From: Patescibacteria group bacterium UBA1370 | GTDB lineage: Bacteria > Patescibacteriota > Microgenomatia > UBA1400 > PJMF01 | DNA: 51,801 nucleotides | Direction: 5' to 3' | NCBI GenBank assembly: GCA_002306315.1 | Contig: DBRK01000006.1 | Location: 1 to 51,801, forward strand | Shown here: positions 31,698 to 40,762 of the stretch, in pieces | Layout: every line of letters starts with the position of its first letter | Numbering within the stretch: the stretch's first letter is position 1 | Made by a program: the position numbers and the translations under genes | The notes under the pieces: generated by a model | Seen by the model: the letters and a program-made list of their open reading frames with translations, nothing else | Told to the model about the DNA's origin: nothing | Database searches by the model: none

Positions 31698-33656
31698 TTA
31701 CTCGTTGATGACTTCACCTTCCTCGACCTCACCATTAGGTTTCTTGCCGTTGGCTGGGCCATTGGCTTTGGAGTTACCTTCGGCGGTGGCTCCTTCATTT
31801 GTCTCGGAAGCCTGGGTGTCAGCCCCTCCTGCCTTCTGGACTTCCTCAGTCATCTTCTGGGCGATTTCGAAGGTCTCGTTGACAGCATTGTCCAGCGACT
31901 CGGCAGTAGCCGATTCCTGGTCAGCCAGCTCTTTAAGCTTGTCAATGCTTTCCTGAAGCTGCTTCTTGGTGTCCTCGCTGACTTTTTCACCATATTCGCC
32001 TAGCTGTTTCTCCAGTTCAAAAGCCACACTATTGGCTTTGTTGCGGGCTTCAACAAGCTCTTTCTTGCGCTTGTCTTCCTCAGCGTGCAGCTCGGCGTCC
32101 TTCTTCATTTGCTCCACTTCCTCTTCAGAGAGGTTGGTGGAATTCTGGATGGTAATTTTCTGTTCCTTGCCGGTGGTTTTGTCCTTGGCAGTGACATGGA
32201 GAATGCCGTTGGAATCGATGTCAAAAGTGACCTCAATCTGAGGCATGCCGCGGCGGGCTGGAGGGATGCCATCGAGAATGAAGCGGCCTAGCGATTTGTT
32301 GTCGGCGGCCATCTCCCGCTCACCCTGCAGAACATTGATTTCTACTTGAGTCTGGTTGTCGGCTGCGGTAGAAAAGATCTGGGAAGCACTAGTAGGAATG
32401 GTGGTATTGCGCTCAATAAGCGGTGTCCGCACTCCACCCAGGGTTTCAATACCCAAAGTCAGCGGTGTCACATCCAGCAAAACAATGTCGGACACATCCC
32501 CGCCGATGACTCCAGCCTGGACAGCGGCGCCAATAGCCACGACTTCGTCCGGATTGACGCCCTTGTGCGGCTCTTTGCCGAAGAACTTCTCAACCCGTTC
32601 CTGGACTTTGGGTGTCCGGGTCATACCACCGACCAAGACTACATCATCGATCTCCTTAGCGGTGATGCCGGCATCTTTGAGAGCTTTTTCAACCGGACCA
32701 AACGAACCCTCGATCAGGTCATCAACCAGCTCTTCGTACTTGGCACGGCTCAAGGTCATGGTCAAGTGCAGCGGCTGGCCTTCATCACCCTGAGTGATAA
32801 AAGGCTGATTGATTTCTGTCTGCTGAGTGCTGGAAAGCTCAATCTTGGCTTTCTCGGCTGCATCCTTAATCCGCTGCAGAGCCTGGGGATCTTTGGTTAA
32901 GTCTTTGCTGGTTTCTTTCTTAAATTCCTCAACTATCCAATCAATGATCCGGGCATCAAAGTCATCGCCGCCCAGGAATGTGTTGCCGTTAGTGGACTTG
33001 ACCTCAAAAACTCCGTCGCCGATTTCCAAAATAGAAATATCAAAAGTACCGCCACCGAGGTCATACACGGCGATAGTTTTGTTCTCGGCTTTGTTGAGGC
33101 CGTAGGCCAGCGCAGCCGCCGTCGGCTCGTTGACAATGCGCTCCACAACAAGGCCTGCAATCTCGCCGGCTTGTTTGGTGGCTTGGCGTTGCGAATCATC
33201 AAAGTAGGCTGGAACAGTAATCACCGCCCGCTTGACTTCCTGACCCAGGTAGCTTTCGGCGTCTGCTTTGGCTTTGGCCAGGATTTTGGCAGAGATTTCC
33301 TGCGGTGTGAAAGTTTTACCGTCGATTTTAATTACCGCCATGCCATCTTTGCCCTCGGCGGTTTCATAGGCTACGTGCTTCAGGGCTTCTTGAACTTGTT
33401 TGTTCTTGAATTTACCGCCCATAAATCGCTTGACTGAGTTGACGGTCTTCTGGGGATTCAGCACCATCTGACGTTTTGCCGTATCACCCACCAGCACTTC
33501 ATCACCTTTGAAGGCTACCACAGAAGGAAAGGTGTTCCTGCCCTCAGAAGTAGGAATTACCTTGGGCTGACCGCCTTCCATGACTGCCACCGCGCTGTTG
33601 GTGGTGCCTAGGTCGATACCGATAATCCTGCCGTTTGTTGATTTTGTGTCTGTCAT
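31698..33656 (-). CDS. dnaK: Hsp70 chaperone DnaK
   Basis: A 652-residue Hsp70. IGIDLGTTNSAVAVMEGG, IVNEPTAAALAYGL and VYDLGGGTFDISIL are the nucleotide-binding signatures. DVTPLTLGIETLGG marks the substrate domain. The C-terminal tail is acidic with EEGEVINE. AAAGGAAAG precedes the ATG. The 126-nt gap to grpE carries a CIRCE operator at 33731-33757, so dnaK can be controlled separately from hrcA-grpE. Confidence 0.98.
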   Translation of the reverse strand: MTDTKSTNGRIIGIDLGTTNSAVAVMEGGQPKVIPTSEGRNTFPSVVAFKGDEVLVGDTAKRQMVLNPQKTVNSVKRFMGGKFKNKQVQEALKHVAYETAEGKDGMAVIKIDGKTFTPQEISAKILAKAKADAESYLGQEVKRAVITVPAYFDDSQRQATKQAGEIAGLVVERIVNEPTAAALAYGLNKAENKTIAVYDLGGGTFDISILEIGDGVFEVKSTNGNTFLGGDDFDARIIDWIVEEFKKETSKDLTKDPQALQRIKDAAEKAKIELSSTQQTEINQPFITQGDEGQPLHLTMTLSRAKYEELVDDLIEGSFGPVEKALKDAGITAKEIDDVVLVGGMTRTPKVQERVEKFFGKEPHKGVNPDEVVAIGAAVQAGVIGGDVSDIVLLDVTPLTLGIETLGGVRTPLIERNTTIPTSASQIFSTAADNQTQVEINVLQGEREMAADNKSLGRFILDGIPPARRGMPQIEVTFDIDSNGILHVTAKDKTTGKEQKITIQNSTNLSEEEVEQMKKDAELHAEEDKRKKELVEARNKANSVAFELEKQLGEYGEKVSEDTKKQLQESIDKLKELADQESATAESLDNAVNETFEIAQKMTEEVQKAGGADTQASETNEGATAEGNSKANGPANGKKPNGEVEEGEVINE

Positions 33657-33730
33657 CTTTCCTTTCAGTTGATTTGCTAGCTGTTTTTCTTAATTAAATT
33701 ATGTAAATTCCGGTTTGATAAAAGGTTATT

Positions 33731-33757
33731 TTAGCAAACAATGCAGTAGACTGCTAC
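33731..33757 (-). promoter_or_regulatory. CIRCE operator upstream of dnaK
   Basis: TTAGCAAAC-N9-GACTGCTAC has the 9-9-9 geometry of CIRCE (consensus TTAGCACTC-N9-GAGTGCTAA). It lies 75 nt before dnaK. HrcA should bind here. The matching promoter is not clear; TATAGT at about 33755-33764 is a candidate. Confidence 0.8.
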
Positions 33758-33782
33758 TATATTTATAGTCCGAGGTATGAGC

Positions 33783-34649
33783 CTATTTTTCACCAAGCAC
33801 CACCTTGGCATGGCGGATGACTTTGCCATTTAGGGCGTAGCCGCGCGTTACTACCCGGATCACCTTATCGCCTTTGCCTTCTTTCTCGACTGCTTCCATA
33901 GTTTCGACATCAAATGTTTTCCCTATGACGGGAATTTCCTGCAAGCCATGGCCCTCCAAAACCCTGGCAAATTCCTCCGCTACCATTTTCACTCCTTGGT
34001 CGTCGATTTTCTCAGCTGCCAAAGCCAGATGGTCCAGGGGTTGCAGCAAGTCCTCGATTAGATCCCGGGATGCAAACTTGGCAAACTCGGCTTTTTCTTC
34101 CTGGCTGCGCCGGACTAGGTTTTGGTAGTCAGCCAAAGCCCGCTGGTATTTTTCTCTGATATCCTGAGCAGCATTAGCAGCTGCCCGGCGGTCCATAAAC
34201 TCCAATAGATGGCGCCGCATTTCTGCTTCGGTCAGTTTCTCCAGAGCCTCCTCTGCCTCCAGCCACTGAAATTCCGAGTGCTCAGTAGACAGCTGCACCT
34301 CCAGAGAATTCGCCCGAACCCAATAGGTGACACCGATAACCTCATTGTCGGGATCCGGTGTATGGCCTCGGTAGAAATGCCAGGTAACCAAAGGTTCCAC
34401 CAGCTCCACCTCCAGGCCGGTTTCTTCACGGATCTCCCGCCTCAACCCTGTTTCCAGGTCTTCACCTTGGTCAATGCGGCCGTAGCCCAACTCCCAAATA
34501 CCGGGATTGAAATCTACCTGATCCCTTTTTATCAGCAATATCTTGCCAGAACCGGAGTGTTCGATTACCGCCCCGGCAGCCACCATAAAGTGGCCGGCAC
34601 GGCTATTGCTTTCCGGGACAGTATTGTCTGGTTTAACTGCAGATTTCAT
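33783..34649 (-). CDS. grpE: Nudix hydrolase fused to GrpE
   Basis: One continuous frame of 288 residues with two domains. Residues 18-150 form a Nudix hydrolase with an intact box: G57, E63, then REIREETGL (71-79), so the acidic catalytic residues E75 and E76 are present. Residues 165-288 form GrpE: YQRALADYQNLVRRSQEE, DLIEDLLQPLDHLALA, and GKTFDVETMEAVEKEGKGDKVIRVVTRGYALNGKVIRHAKVVLGE. GrpE exchanges nucleotide on DnaK. The Nudix domain takes the place of the usual flexible N-terminus. The gene lies between hrcA and dnaK, 15 nt after hrcA, and no stop separates the domains. Confidence 0.95.
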   Translation of the reverse strand: MKSAVKPDNTVPESNSRAGHFMVAAGAVIEHSGSGKILLIKRDQVDFNPGIWELGYGRIDQGEDLETGLRREIREETGLEVELVEPLVTWHFYRGHTPDPDNEVIGVTYWVRANSLEVQLSTEHSEFQWLEAEEALEKLTEAEMRRHLLEFMDRRAAANAAQDIREKYQRALADYQNLVRRSQEEKAEFAKFASRDLIEDLLQPLDHLALAAEKIDDQGVKMVAEEFARVLEGHGLQEIPVIGKTFDVETMEAVEKEGKGDKVIRVVTRGYALNGKVIRHAKVVLGEK

Positions 34650-34664
34650 AGCATGCGTTGAAAA

Positions 34665-35387
34665 CTACTCAACAATATCCTGAATCAGCCCGCGAACATA
34701 CTTCATCATTGGGATGACATAGGAATAGTTGAAACGGCTGGAACCAAGCACACCCAGATGACAAGGTTGACCATGGATATCCATAGTCATATGAATGACT
34801 CCCACCGGCTCGAGGTTTTTGTTGCCTAACTCCGGACCATAAACGACTTGAATTGGGTTTTCACTGGCGGCGTAATTGAAAATCTCCTCAAGCAAGGCGG
34901 CTTCTTCAACCAGTTGCAGCACATGCCGCATAACTTTGATGTCATAAAACTCCGGCATCGACAGCAAATTGGCATAGCCAGAGTGATAAAGATGATCCTC
35001 ATCCAACATCGCCACTGCCAACGCCTGGGTGCGTTCTGCCAGAACTCGGGTAATTTGGCTAAGGAGAATATTCATTTCGTTGCGGTTTCTCCAAATTTTT
35101 TCTTTGGTGGAAACCTCATCAGCCACGGTCAATTCTTTCTCCTTCATCAATTCATTGACATAAAGCTTCATGGCCATGGGCGTGGGAATCCGGCCGGCGC
35201 TGCTGTGAGTTTTCTTGAGGTAGCCTTGTTTGGAAAGGTAAACCATCTCGTTGCGGATGGTGGCGGGTGAAACACCGATGTTGAATTTTTTGTCGATAGT
35301 ATCGGAGCCGACTGGCTCGGCAGTCTCGATGAACTCTTCGATAATTGCCCTGAGGATTTGGACTTGGCGTGCGGTCAGATCAATCAT
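34665..35387 (-). CDS. hrcA: Heat-shock repressor HrcA
   Basis: A 240-residue repressor of chaperone genes that binds CIRCE and depends on GroEL in other bacteria. The winged-helix start is DLTARQVQILRAIIEEFIETAEPVGS, then GVSPATIRNEMVYLSKQGYLKKTHSSAGRIPTPMAMKLYV. The C-terminal domain is shorter than the usual roughly 340 residues. I chose ATG at 35387; the first possible start upstream lies inside the CIRCE element. The message would have almost no leader, and no Shine-Dalgarno is visible. Confidence 0.95.
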   Translation of the reverse strand: MIDLTARQVQILRAIIEEFIETAEPVGSDTIDKKFNIGVSPATIRNEMVYLSKQGYLKKTHSSAGRIPTPMAMKLYVNELMKEKELTVADEVSTKEKIWRNRNEMNILLSQITRVLAERTQALAVAMLDEDHLYHSGYANLLSMPEFYDIKVMRHVLQLVEEAALLEEIFNYAASENPIQVVYGPELGNKNLEPVGVIHMTMDIHGQPCHLGVLGSSRFNYSYVIPMMKYVRGLIQDIVE

Positions 35388-35392
35388 AACTA

Positions 35393-35419
35393 TTAGCAAT
35401 GATAGCTGTTGTTTGCTAG
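35393..35419 (-). promoter_or_regulatory. CIRCE operator of hrcA
   Basis: TTAGCAATG-N9-GTTTGCTAG with exact 9-9-9 spacing. It overlaps the -10 (35399-35404) and most of the spacer of the hrcA promoter, as expected for autorepression. Confidence 0.85.
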
Positions 35420-35427
35420 TATGTCAA
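35399..35427 (-). promoter_or_regulatory. hrcA promoter TTGACA-N17-TATCAT
   Basis: Perfect -35 TTGACA at 35422-35427 and -10 TATCAT at 35399-35404, 17-nt spacer. The ATG lies 11 nt after the -10, so the mRNA has only a few leader bases. Confidence 0.88.
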
Positions 35428-35443
35428 ATAATTACTACCTTGT

Positions 35444-36073
35444 TTATCGTGGTAAATCCAAAGAATAATTCTCTGTCATTACTCCGTCAAAATCACCATC
35501 AAAAACAAATTCTGCAGAAATAATTGAATCATTTTCAGTTAAGGTAAAGTGACCATCTCTCTCGCCTGCAAGGACAAATTGAGGCAATGGCAGCAACTTA
35601 GTAATACTCTGTTCATCCAAATCAACTAACCAGACTCCACCATATTGGCGGTATGAGTTTCTTATCTTTTCCAAATTTTGCAAACATAGTTCGTCAATGG
35701 GGGGATCTTGGCAGCCGGTATCGCGGTTAGCTAAGTCGAAAATCAGATACCTGTCATCTAGAAGCAGTCTCTGATATCCACCAATCACTCCTCCAACATA
35801 GTCGGGGAACTGATGCTCAAATACCACTTTCCCATTTTTCTCAATTGTTAACAATGTATCTTCTGTTTCGATTCGGTATTCATAGAGATATGGAGTAGGA
35901 GTTTCCAGCGGTTCCAAAACAGGTGATTGACCGGTAGTGATGATTTTTTCTTTTCCGACTTTTATTTGCTCGCCAAAATTACTAGACCGAGAAATAAAGA
36001 TGTAAGACAACTGACGAATACCAAGAATCGTTGCCAAAATTAGGAAAGAGACAATGATTACTTTTTTTCTCAT
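35444..36073 (-). CDS. Membrane-anchored protein, unknown
   Basis: A 209-residue protein with one N-terminal membrane helix (residues 4-22) and an extracytoplasmic region rich in beta strands. GQSPVLEPLETPTPYLYEYRIE then VVFEHQFPDYVGG, DDRYLIFDLAN, GGVWLVDLDEQSITKLL. It contains a cysteine pair (CQDPPIDELC) that could form a disulfide. I do not recognise the family. It overlaps the glycosyltransferase gene by 4 nt, and its stop is just upstream of the hrcA promoter. Confidence 0.7.
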   Translation of the reverse strand: MRKKVIIVSFLILATILGIRQLSYIFISRSSNFGEQIKVGKEKIITTGQSPVLEPLETPTPYLYEYRIETEDTLLTIEKNGKVVFEHQFPDYVGGVIGGYQRLLLDDRYLIFDLANRDTGCQDPPIDELCLQNLEKIRNSYRQYGGVWLVDLDEQSITKLLPLPQFVLAGERDGHFTLTENDSIISAEFVFDGDFDGVMTENYSLDLPR

Positions 36074-37164
36074 ATATTCCCGTATTTTTTAATAAATTCC
36101 TTTATCTTTATCTGGAACTCTTCTTTGCTGAACTTCCGGGCATGTTGGTGGATTGCCTGCCGGTCAAACTTGGAATTCTGGAATTTTTCTATTGCCTGAA
36201 CCAGAGAATCGACTGTAAACTCGTCAAAAAAGACTCCGGTTTTGCCTTCCTGTATGCTTTCAAGCGGACCGCCGGAGCGGTGGGCAATCACCGGCACCCC
36301 ATAACCCATGGCCTCCACCGGCACCATACCGAAATCTTCATCTTCTGCCGGGAATATCAGAGCCTTGGCATCCTTGTATAGATCGCGAAGCTGACTGTCC
36401 GGCACCTCGCCAAGCAGTTCCACCGTCGGACCGGCTAGGCTCCGGAGATAATCCAAGCCGCAGCCGGTGCCGGCTACCTTAAGAGATAGTCCCAGGAGAG
36501 TACAGGCTTGGATGGCCAGGTCAACATGCTTGCTTTTGGCTATTCGGCCGACATAGAGATAGTAGTTCTTCTCTGTCTCCTTCGGGAGCTGATCAGGAAC
36601 ATCAACCGGCGGATAAATTACCTCGGCATCACGCCGATAAAATTTCTTAATCCGGGCGCGAGTAGTCTGAGAATTGGCAATAAAATAATCAACTTCCTGG
36701 GTAACCCGAACATCCACTACCCGCAAATAGTGATTGATCAAGGTTCCTCCCAGGCGGATAAGCGGATTTTTCTGCCAGTCGGTCATCGTGGTGTAACCAT
36801 AAAGCGAGCGGGGAGGCGTGTGGCAGTAGCAGATATGAACTCCGTTAGGCACCCTAACTGCCTTAGAAAAATAGGCATTGTTGGAAGAAATAACCAGGTC
36901 GTAGCCGGACAAATCAAAGCTGCGGAAGTATTGGGGAGCAAACAGGCGCAGCGGGGAAAAAAGTTTTCTATAAAAAGGTATCTTGGTCAACCAACTTTGG
37001 TGAATTTCCCAGCTATGGAATTTACCCGCTTGAATACCTAGGGCTTTTTCATCCTTGAAAGCTACATAGACTGGTGCGTCAGGAAAAATTTCGTGCAAGG
37101 CCTCCACCACCCGCTCGGCGCCACCATAGTCGCGTAAGTAATCATGCACCAGAGCAATTTTCAT
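36070..37164 (-). CDS. GT4-family glycosyltransferase
   Basis: A 364-residue GT-B retaining glycosyltransferase that adds a sugar from a nucleotide-sugar to a surface glycan or lipid. VHDYLRDYGGAERVVEAL is the N-terminal signature, YVGRIAKSKHVDLAI opens the second domain, and FPAEDEDFGMVPVEAMGYGVPVIAHRSGGPLE contains the E-x7-E motif. No membrane helix is present. The sugar and acceptor are unknown. AAGG precedes the ATG. A membrane protein of unknown role overlaps it downstream. Confidence 0.93.
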   Translation of the reverse strand: MKIALVHDYLRDYGGAERVVEALHEIFPDAPVYVAFKDEKALGIQAGKFHSWEIHQSWLTKIPFYRKLFSPLRLFAPQYFRSFDLSGYDLVISSNNAYFSKAVRVPNGVHICYCHTPPRSLYGYTTMTDWQKNPLIRLGGTLINHYLRVVDVRVTQEVDYFIANSQTTRARIKKFYRRDAEVIYPPVDVPDQLPKETEKNYYLYVGRIAKSKHVDLAIQACTLLGLSLKVAGTGCGLDYLRSLAGPTVELLGEVPDSQLRDLYKDAKALIFPAEDEDFGMVPVEAMGYGVPVIAHRSGGPLESIQEGKTGVFFDEFTVDSLVQAIEKFQNSKFDRQAIHQHARKFSKEEFQIKIKEFIKKYGNI

Positions 37165-37184
37165 AGCAGCCTTGACTAGAATGA

Positions 37185-38207
37185 CTAAAACAGTGCGTCC
37201 TGAACCCCTTGCTCGAACCTATCTTGGGGCAGCAGGCTGATTAGGGAGTTGAAATCGTGGGCTTTAAAAAGCTCAACTACCTTGGTCTTATCATAATCAG
37301 TCACCGAACAACGCTCAAGCTCAAAGTCTACCGGCACATCATTGTCTATTTTCGCCAGTTGGCGGCTGAGATAAGCCAGCTCTTTGCCGGACTGAAGTTT
37401 CTCCAAGAGCGCGCCCTTGAGAATATCCGGCCGGCCATCTGCTTCCACCGCTTCATAAAGTTTGTCCAAATTTTCAAATTCTTGAATCAGCTTGACCGCT
37501 GTTTTGCTGCCCACACCCTTTACTCCGGGAATGTTATCGGAACTGTCGCCCATCAGGGCTTTGAGGTCAACAATCTGATCCGGACGGACTCCCATCTTCT
37601 CTTCAACAGTCTGAATATCATATTCGATATCCCGGCTAAAACGGCCGCGGCCGGGGATAAAAACGTGCGTGTCTTGGTCAACCAATTGCAATAAATCTTT
37701 GTCTCCAGTAACAATAGTTGTCAGCAACTCGCCGCTATCGGTGGGATTGCACTCTGCTGACAAACGAGCGGCAACGGTGCCAATCAGGTCATCAGCCTCA
37801 TAGCCGGCTTCTTCAAATTGCGGAATACTCAAGGCTTTGACAATATCCTTGATGACCCCAACCTGTGGCTGTAGGTCATCGGGCATCGCCGGACGGTTGG
37901 CTTTGTATGCCTCGAAAGCCTCGGCACGCTTAGTGGGGGCTTTATGGTCAAAAGCTACCGCGATATAGCGTGGTTCAAATTGGGAAATTGCCGCCAACAA
38001 AATCCGGCTGAAACCATAGACGGCATTGACCAACATTCCCTCTGGATTAGTTAGGGGTGGAAATGCGTGATAAGCCCTGTAGATGACCGCATGGCCATCG
38101 ACCAGCACAAACCGACCTCTATCAGCTAGGCCTTCGTATCGATCTAGGAGTGCTTCTGGGTTTTTGGATGGTTTTTTCGGATCGCCGGCAGCACTTTTTT
38201 TAGCCAT
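37185..38207 (-). CDS. 5'-3' exonuclease (PolI N-terminal type)
   Basis: A 340-residue flap/5'-3' exonuclease. DGHAVIYRAYHAFPPLTNPEG, AVAFDHKAPTKRAEAFEAYKANR, YEADDLIGT and VTGDKDLLQLVD carry the metal-binding acidic residues. MGDSSDNIPGVKGVGSKTAVKLI is the helix-hairpin-helix. I chose ATG at 38207 because the longer frame overlaps ftsH. The first 25 residues are a Lys/Pro-rich extension. It stands alone without a polymerase domain in this gene and lies 20 nt after ftsH. Confidence 0.93.
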   Translation of the reverse strand: MAKKSAAGDPKKPSKNPEALLDRYEGLADRGRFVLVDGHAVIYRAYHAFPPLTNPEGMLVNAVYGFSRILLAAISQFEPRYIAVAFDHKAPTKRAEAFEAYKANRPAMPDDLQPQVGVIKDIVKALSIPQFEEAGYEADDLIGTVAARLSAECNPTDSGELLTTIVTGDKDLLQLVDQDTHVFIPGRGRFSRDIEYDIQTVEEKMGVRPDQIVDLKALMGDSSDNIPGVKGVGSKTAVKLIQEFENLDKLYEAVEADGRPDILKGALLEKLQSGKELAYLSRQLAKIDNDVPVDFELERCSVTDYDKTKVVELFKAHDFNSLISLLPQDRFEQGVQDALF

Positions 38208-38226
38208 AACTAAGTCCGGAAAAGCG

Positions 38227-40236
38227 TTAATTAGTTTTTTTGCGTCTGGTTTTAAGAGCCCGTTTTGGCCGGCGGCCAACTTTGCCATTTTCATTAAAAT
38301 CGTAAGGGTCTTCGTTGGCAACTTTGGCAAAACCCATGATTTTTTCAAACTCTTCTCCGTCAATAGTTTCTATCTCCAGCAAACGATCAGAAACAGCGTC
38401 GAGCTCCTTGCGATACTTCTTCAGCAATTCCAAAGATTTTGCTTCACCTTCAGCAACAATTTTAGCAATCTCGGCGTCAACTTTTTCCAAAACCCGGTCA
38501 GAAACTTTAAGCGGTTCACCCCAAGCCTTACTGTAATCCACACTTTCATACTGGGGACTGAAATTAATAGCCCCCAGGTTGCTCATACCATAATCCATGA
38601 CCATAGCCCGGGCAATTCTGGTGGCGCGCTCAATGTCGCTGCTAGCTCCAGCAGTTTGTTCATTGAAAATAAAGTTCTCGGCTGCCCGGCCGCCAAGCAA
38701 GACCGCAATCCGGTCAATCAATTCGGAACGGGTAGTTTGCAGCTTGTCGCGCTCCGGCGACATGTAAGTAAAACCAAGGGCGTGGCCGCGGGAAACAATC
38801 GAGATCCGCTGCACCGGATCGGCATGAGGTGAAACATGGGCGACAATGGCGTGGCCGGCTTCGTGGTAAGCCGTCATTTTCCTTTCGTAGTCATTTTGTA
38901 GGCGTTTCTTACTGGGGCCAAGTTTGACTTTGAGCGAAGCTTCCTCGATGTCCATCATGTTAATCTGGTCGCGGTTTTCCCGAGCGGCGCCAATCGCTGC
39001 TTCGTTGAGCATGTTCTCGATGTCAGCACCTGAGAAACCTACTGTCCTTTTAGCTACTTTGTCCCAGTTAACATCGTCGGTAAAAGGCTTGCCGGTAGCG
39101 TGAATCGAGAGAATGTATTTGCGCTCATCAAGATCAGGAAGCTGCACTAGAACCCGGCGGTCGAACCGTCCCGGCCGGACCAGCGCCGGATCTAACATAT
39201 CGCCGCGGTTGGTGGCGGCCATGACAATCACATTGTCATTCTGGGTAAAGCCATCCATTTCCACCAAAATCTGGTTCAGGGTCTGCTCACGTTCGTCATG
39301 GCCGCCGAAGCTGCCCTGGCCACGCATGCGGCCGATAGCGTCGATTTCATCGATAAAAATGATGGCAGGGGCAATTTTTTTGGCTGTAGTAAAAAGGTCG
39401 CGCACCCGTGAAGCACCCACACCCACCAGCATTTCCATAAACTCGCTGCCGGCAATGGAAAGAAACTGGACATTGGCTTCTCCAGCAACAGCCCGGGCAA
39501 GAAGGGTTTTGCCGGTACCGGATGGCCCCACCAGCAGCACACCCTTGGGCGTACGGGCTCCAACTTTGCGATACTTCTTGGGATTCTTGAGAAAGTCGAC
39601 AATTTCCTCAAGTTCTTTCTTGGCCTCATCCATGCCGCCCACGTTAGCAAAAGTCGTGTTCTGTTTGCCTTTGATGAAAAGCTTGGCTTTGCTCTTGCCG
39701 ATACCCATCAGACCGGCTTGGCCGCCCCGGGCTTGGCGGAAAATAATAAAGAAAAAACCGAGCATCAACAGAATCGGCAGCAAGCTCAATATCAGCTCCC
39801 AAACCATAGAGCCAAACGAAAAGCTTTGCACCGCTATCTCCACTTCTGCTGGGTCAAGTCCTGCCGCTTCAAAAACACTGACCACATCTTGTCCAGGCTC
39901 TTTCTGAACCAGACGGACTGTTTCGTCCGTATAAGTCACCCGGAGTTCATCGCCGGTGATAGCAATACGTTCCACTTTGTCTTCGCGGACGTCCGTGATC
40001 AATTGGCTGAGTGGAATTTCTTCCGCCGGTTCACCGGTAAATAAAGAAATAATGAAAGGAATAAACAAGAGGCCGATGAATAAGTAAAGCAGTGCTTTGC
40101 TGAAGAAGTTGTTCATCTCCAGGTTGGCGCCAAATTGCTGCTTCTTCTGTTGATTCTTTTTGCCAGAAGGTTTTGCGGCTTTCTTTGCTTGTTCTGCTTG
40201 TTCGGCCAATTGGTCGTCGAGGTTATTGATGTCCAT
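38227..40236 (-). CDS. ftsH: Membrane AAA+ metalloprotease FtsH
   Basis: A 669-residue FtsH that degrades membrane and regulatory proteins. It has a Lys/Gln-rich cytoplasmic N-terminus (1-40), two membrane helices around a short outer domain, Walker A GPSGTGKT, Walker B IIFIDEIDA, SRH GRFDRRVLVQLPD and zinc motif HEAGHAIV. The zinc site and ATPase are intact. A CIRCE operator and an extended -10 (TGGTACAAT) lie upstream, which suggests heat-shock control. It is followed by the exonuclease gene. Confidence 0.97.
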   Translation of the reverse strand: MDINNLDDQLAEQAEQAKKAAKPSGKKNQQKKQQFGANLEMNNFFSKALLYLFIGLLFIPFIISLFTGEPAEEIPLSQLITDVREDKVERIAITGDELRVTYTDETVRLVQKEPGQDVVSVFEAAGLDPAEVEIAVQSFSFGSMVWELILSLLPILLMLGFFFIIFRQARGGQAGLMGIGKSKAKLFIKGKQNTTFANVGGMDEAKKELEEIVDFLKNPKKYRKVGARTPKGVLLVGPSGTGKTLLARAVAGEANVQFLSIAGSEFMEMLVGVGASRVRDLFTTAKKIAPAIIFIDEIDAIGRMRGQGSFGGHDEREQTLNQILVEMDGFTQNDNVIVMAATNRGDMLDPALVRPGRFDRRVLVQLPDLDERKYILSIHATGKPFTDDVNWDKVAKRTVGFSGADIENMLNEAAIGAARENRDQINMMDIEEASLKVKLGPSKKRLQNDYERKMTAYHEAGHAIVAHVSPHADPVQRISIVSRGHALGFTYMSPERDKLQTTRSELIDRIAVLLGGRAAENFIFNEQTAGASSDIERATRIARAMVMDYGMSNLGAINFSPQYESVDYSKAWGEPLKVSDRVLEKVDAEIAKIVAEGEAKSLELLKKYRKELDAVSDRLLEIETIDGEEFEKIMGFAKVANEDPYDFNENGKVGRRPKRALKTRRKKTN

Positions 40237-40257
40237 AATGCTGTTGAAGCGTCACTT

Positions 40258-40266
40258 ATTGTACCA
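40258..40266 (-). promoter_or_regulatory. Extended -10 promoter of ftsH (TGGTACAAT)
   Basis: TGn plus TACAAT, 21 nt before the ftsH ATG. No Shine-Dalgarno lies in the short leader. The CIRCE at 40293-40319 is about 27 nt upstream of the -10. Confidence 0.5.
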
Positions 40267-40292
40267 TGTCAGACCTGATTGAGAAGTTGCAA

Positions 40293-40319
40293 TTAGCAGT
40301 TTTGATTAATCTCTGCTAA
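40293..40319 (-). promoter_or_regulatory. CIRCE-like operator upstream of ftsH
   Basis: TTAGCAGTT-N9-CTCTGCTAA. The outer hexamers TTAGCA and TGCTAA match the CIRCE consensus completely and the spacing is exact (27 nt). It lies 57 nt before the ftsH ATG. The rest of the 40237-40381 gap shows no other feature. Confidence 0.75.
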
Positions 40320-40381
40320 ACCGGCCAGAGTCGAGTCCAGACTGGAATAACTGCTATCAGCGTGTCCCACAAAAACATGGA

Positions 40382-40714
40382 TTAGCGTACTTTTGAACCG
40401 TCAGGCACAGTCGCGGCTGGCTGCAGCAACACCGCTGCCTCGCCGCTGTCAGCGGCCAGCAACATCCCCTGGCTTTCTACGCCTTTCAGCAGCCGCGCCT
40501 CCAGGTTGGCTAAATACACCACTTGCCGACCTATCAACTCTTCCGGCTGGTAAAAAGCCTTGATGCCGGCTGCCACTGTCCGTTCACCCAGCTCGCCAGC
40601 ATCTAAAGTGATCTTATAAAGCCTGTCAGCGCCCTCGATATTTTCTACAGCCTTGATGGTTGCTACCCTGATATCTAGAGCAGAAAATTGGTCATAATTT
40701 ACTGATGACGTCAT
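40382..40714 (-). CDS. tRNA-binding domain protein (CsaA/MetG C-terminal type)
   Basis: A 110-residue OB-fold protein with the tRNA-binding domain of Trbp111 and the MetG C-terminus. LDIRVATIKAVENIEGADRLYKITLDAGE, then GIKAFYQPEELIGRQVVYLANLEARLLKGVESQGMLLAA. ATG at 40714 is preceded by AAGGAAGG. It lies 48 nt after trpS on the same strand. It may assist methionyl-tRNA synthetase or act as a chaperone. Confidence 0.88.
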   Translation of the reverse strand: MTSSVNYDQFSALDIRVATIKAVENIEGADRLYKITLDAGELGERTVAAGIKAFYQPEELIGRQVVYLANLEARLLKGVESQGMLLAADSGEAAVLLQPAATVPDGSKVR

Positions 40715-40762
40715 GTTTTCCTTCCTTTTTCTGTACTTGCAGGCTGGCGGTTTCGGCAATCC

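Noticed and set aside
32346..32900. Plus-strand frame of 184 codons inside dnaK
   Set aside because: Antisense to a strongly conserved gene, with no start signal or known domain.
39113..39907. Plus-strand frame of 264 codons
   Set aside because: Antisense to ftsH; low-complexity Ser/Arg/Pro translation typical of a shadow frame.
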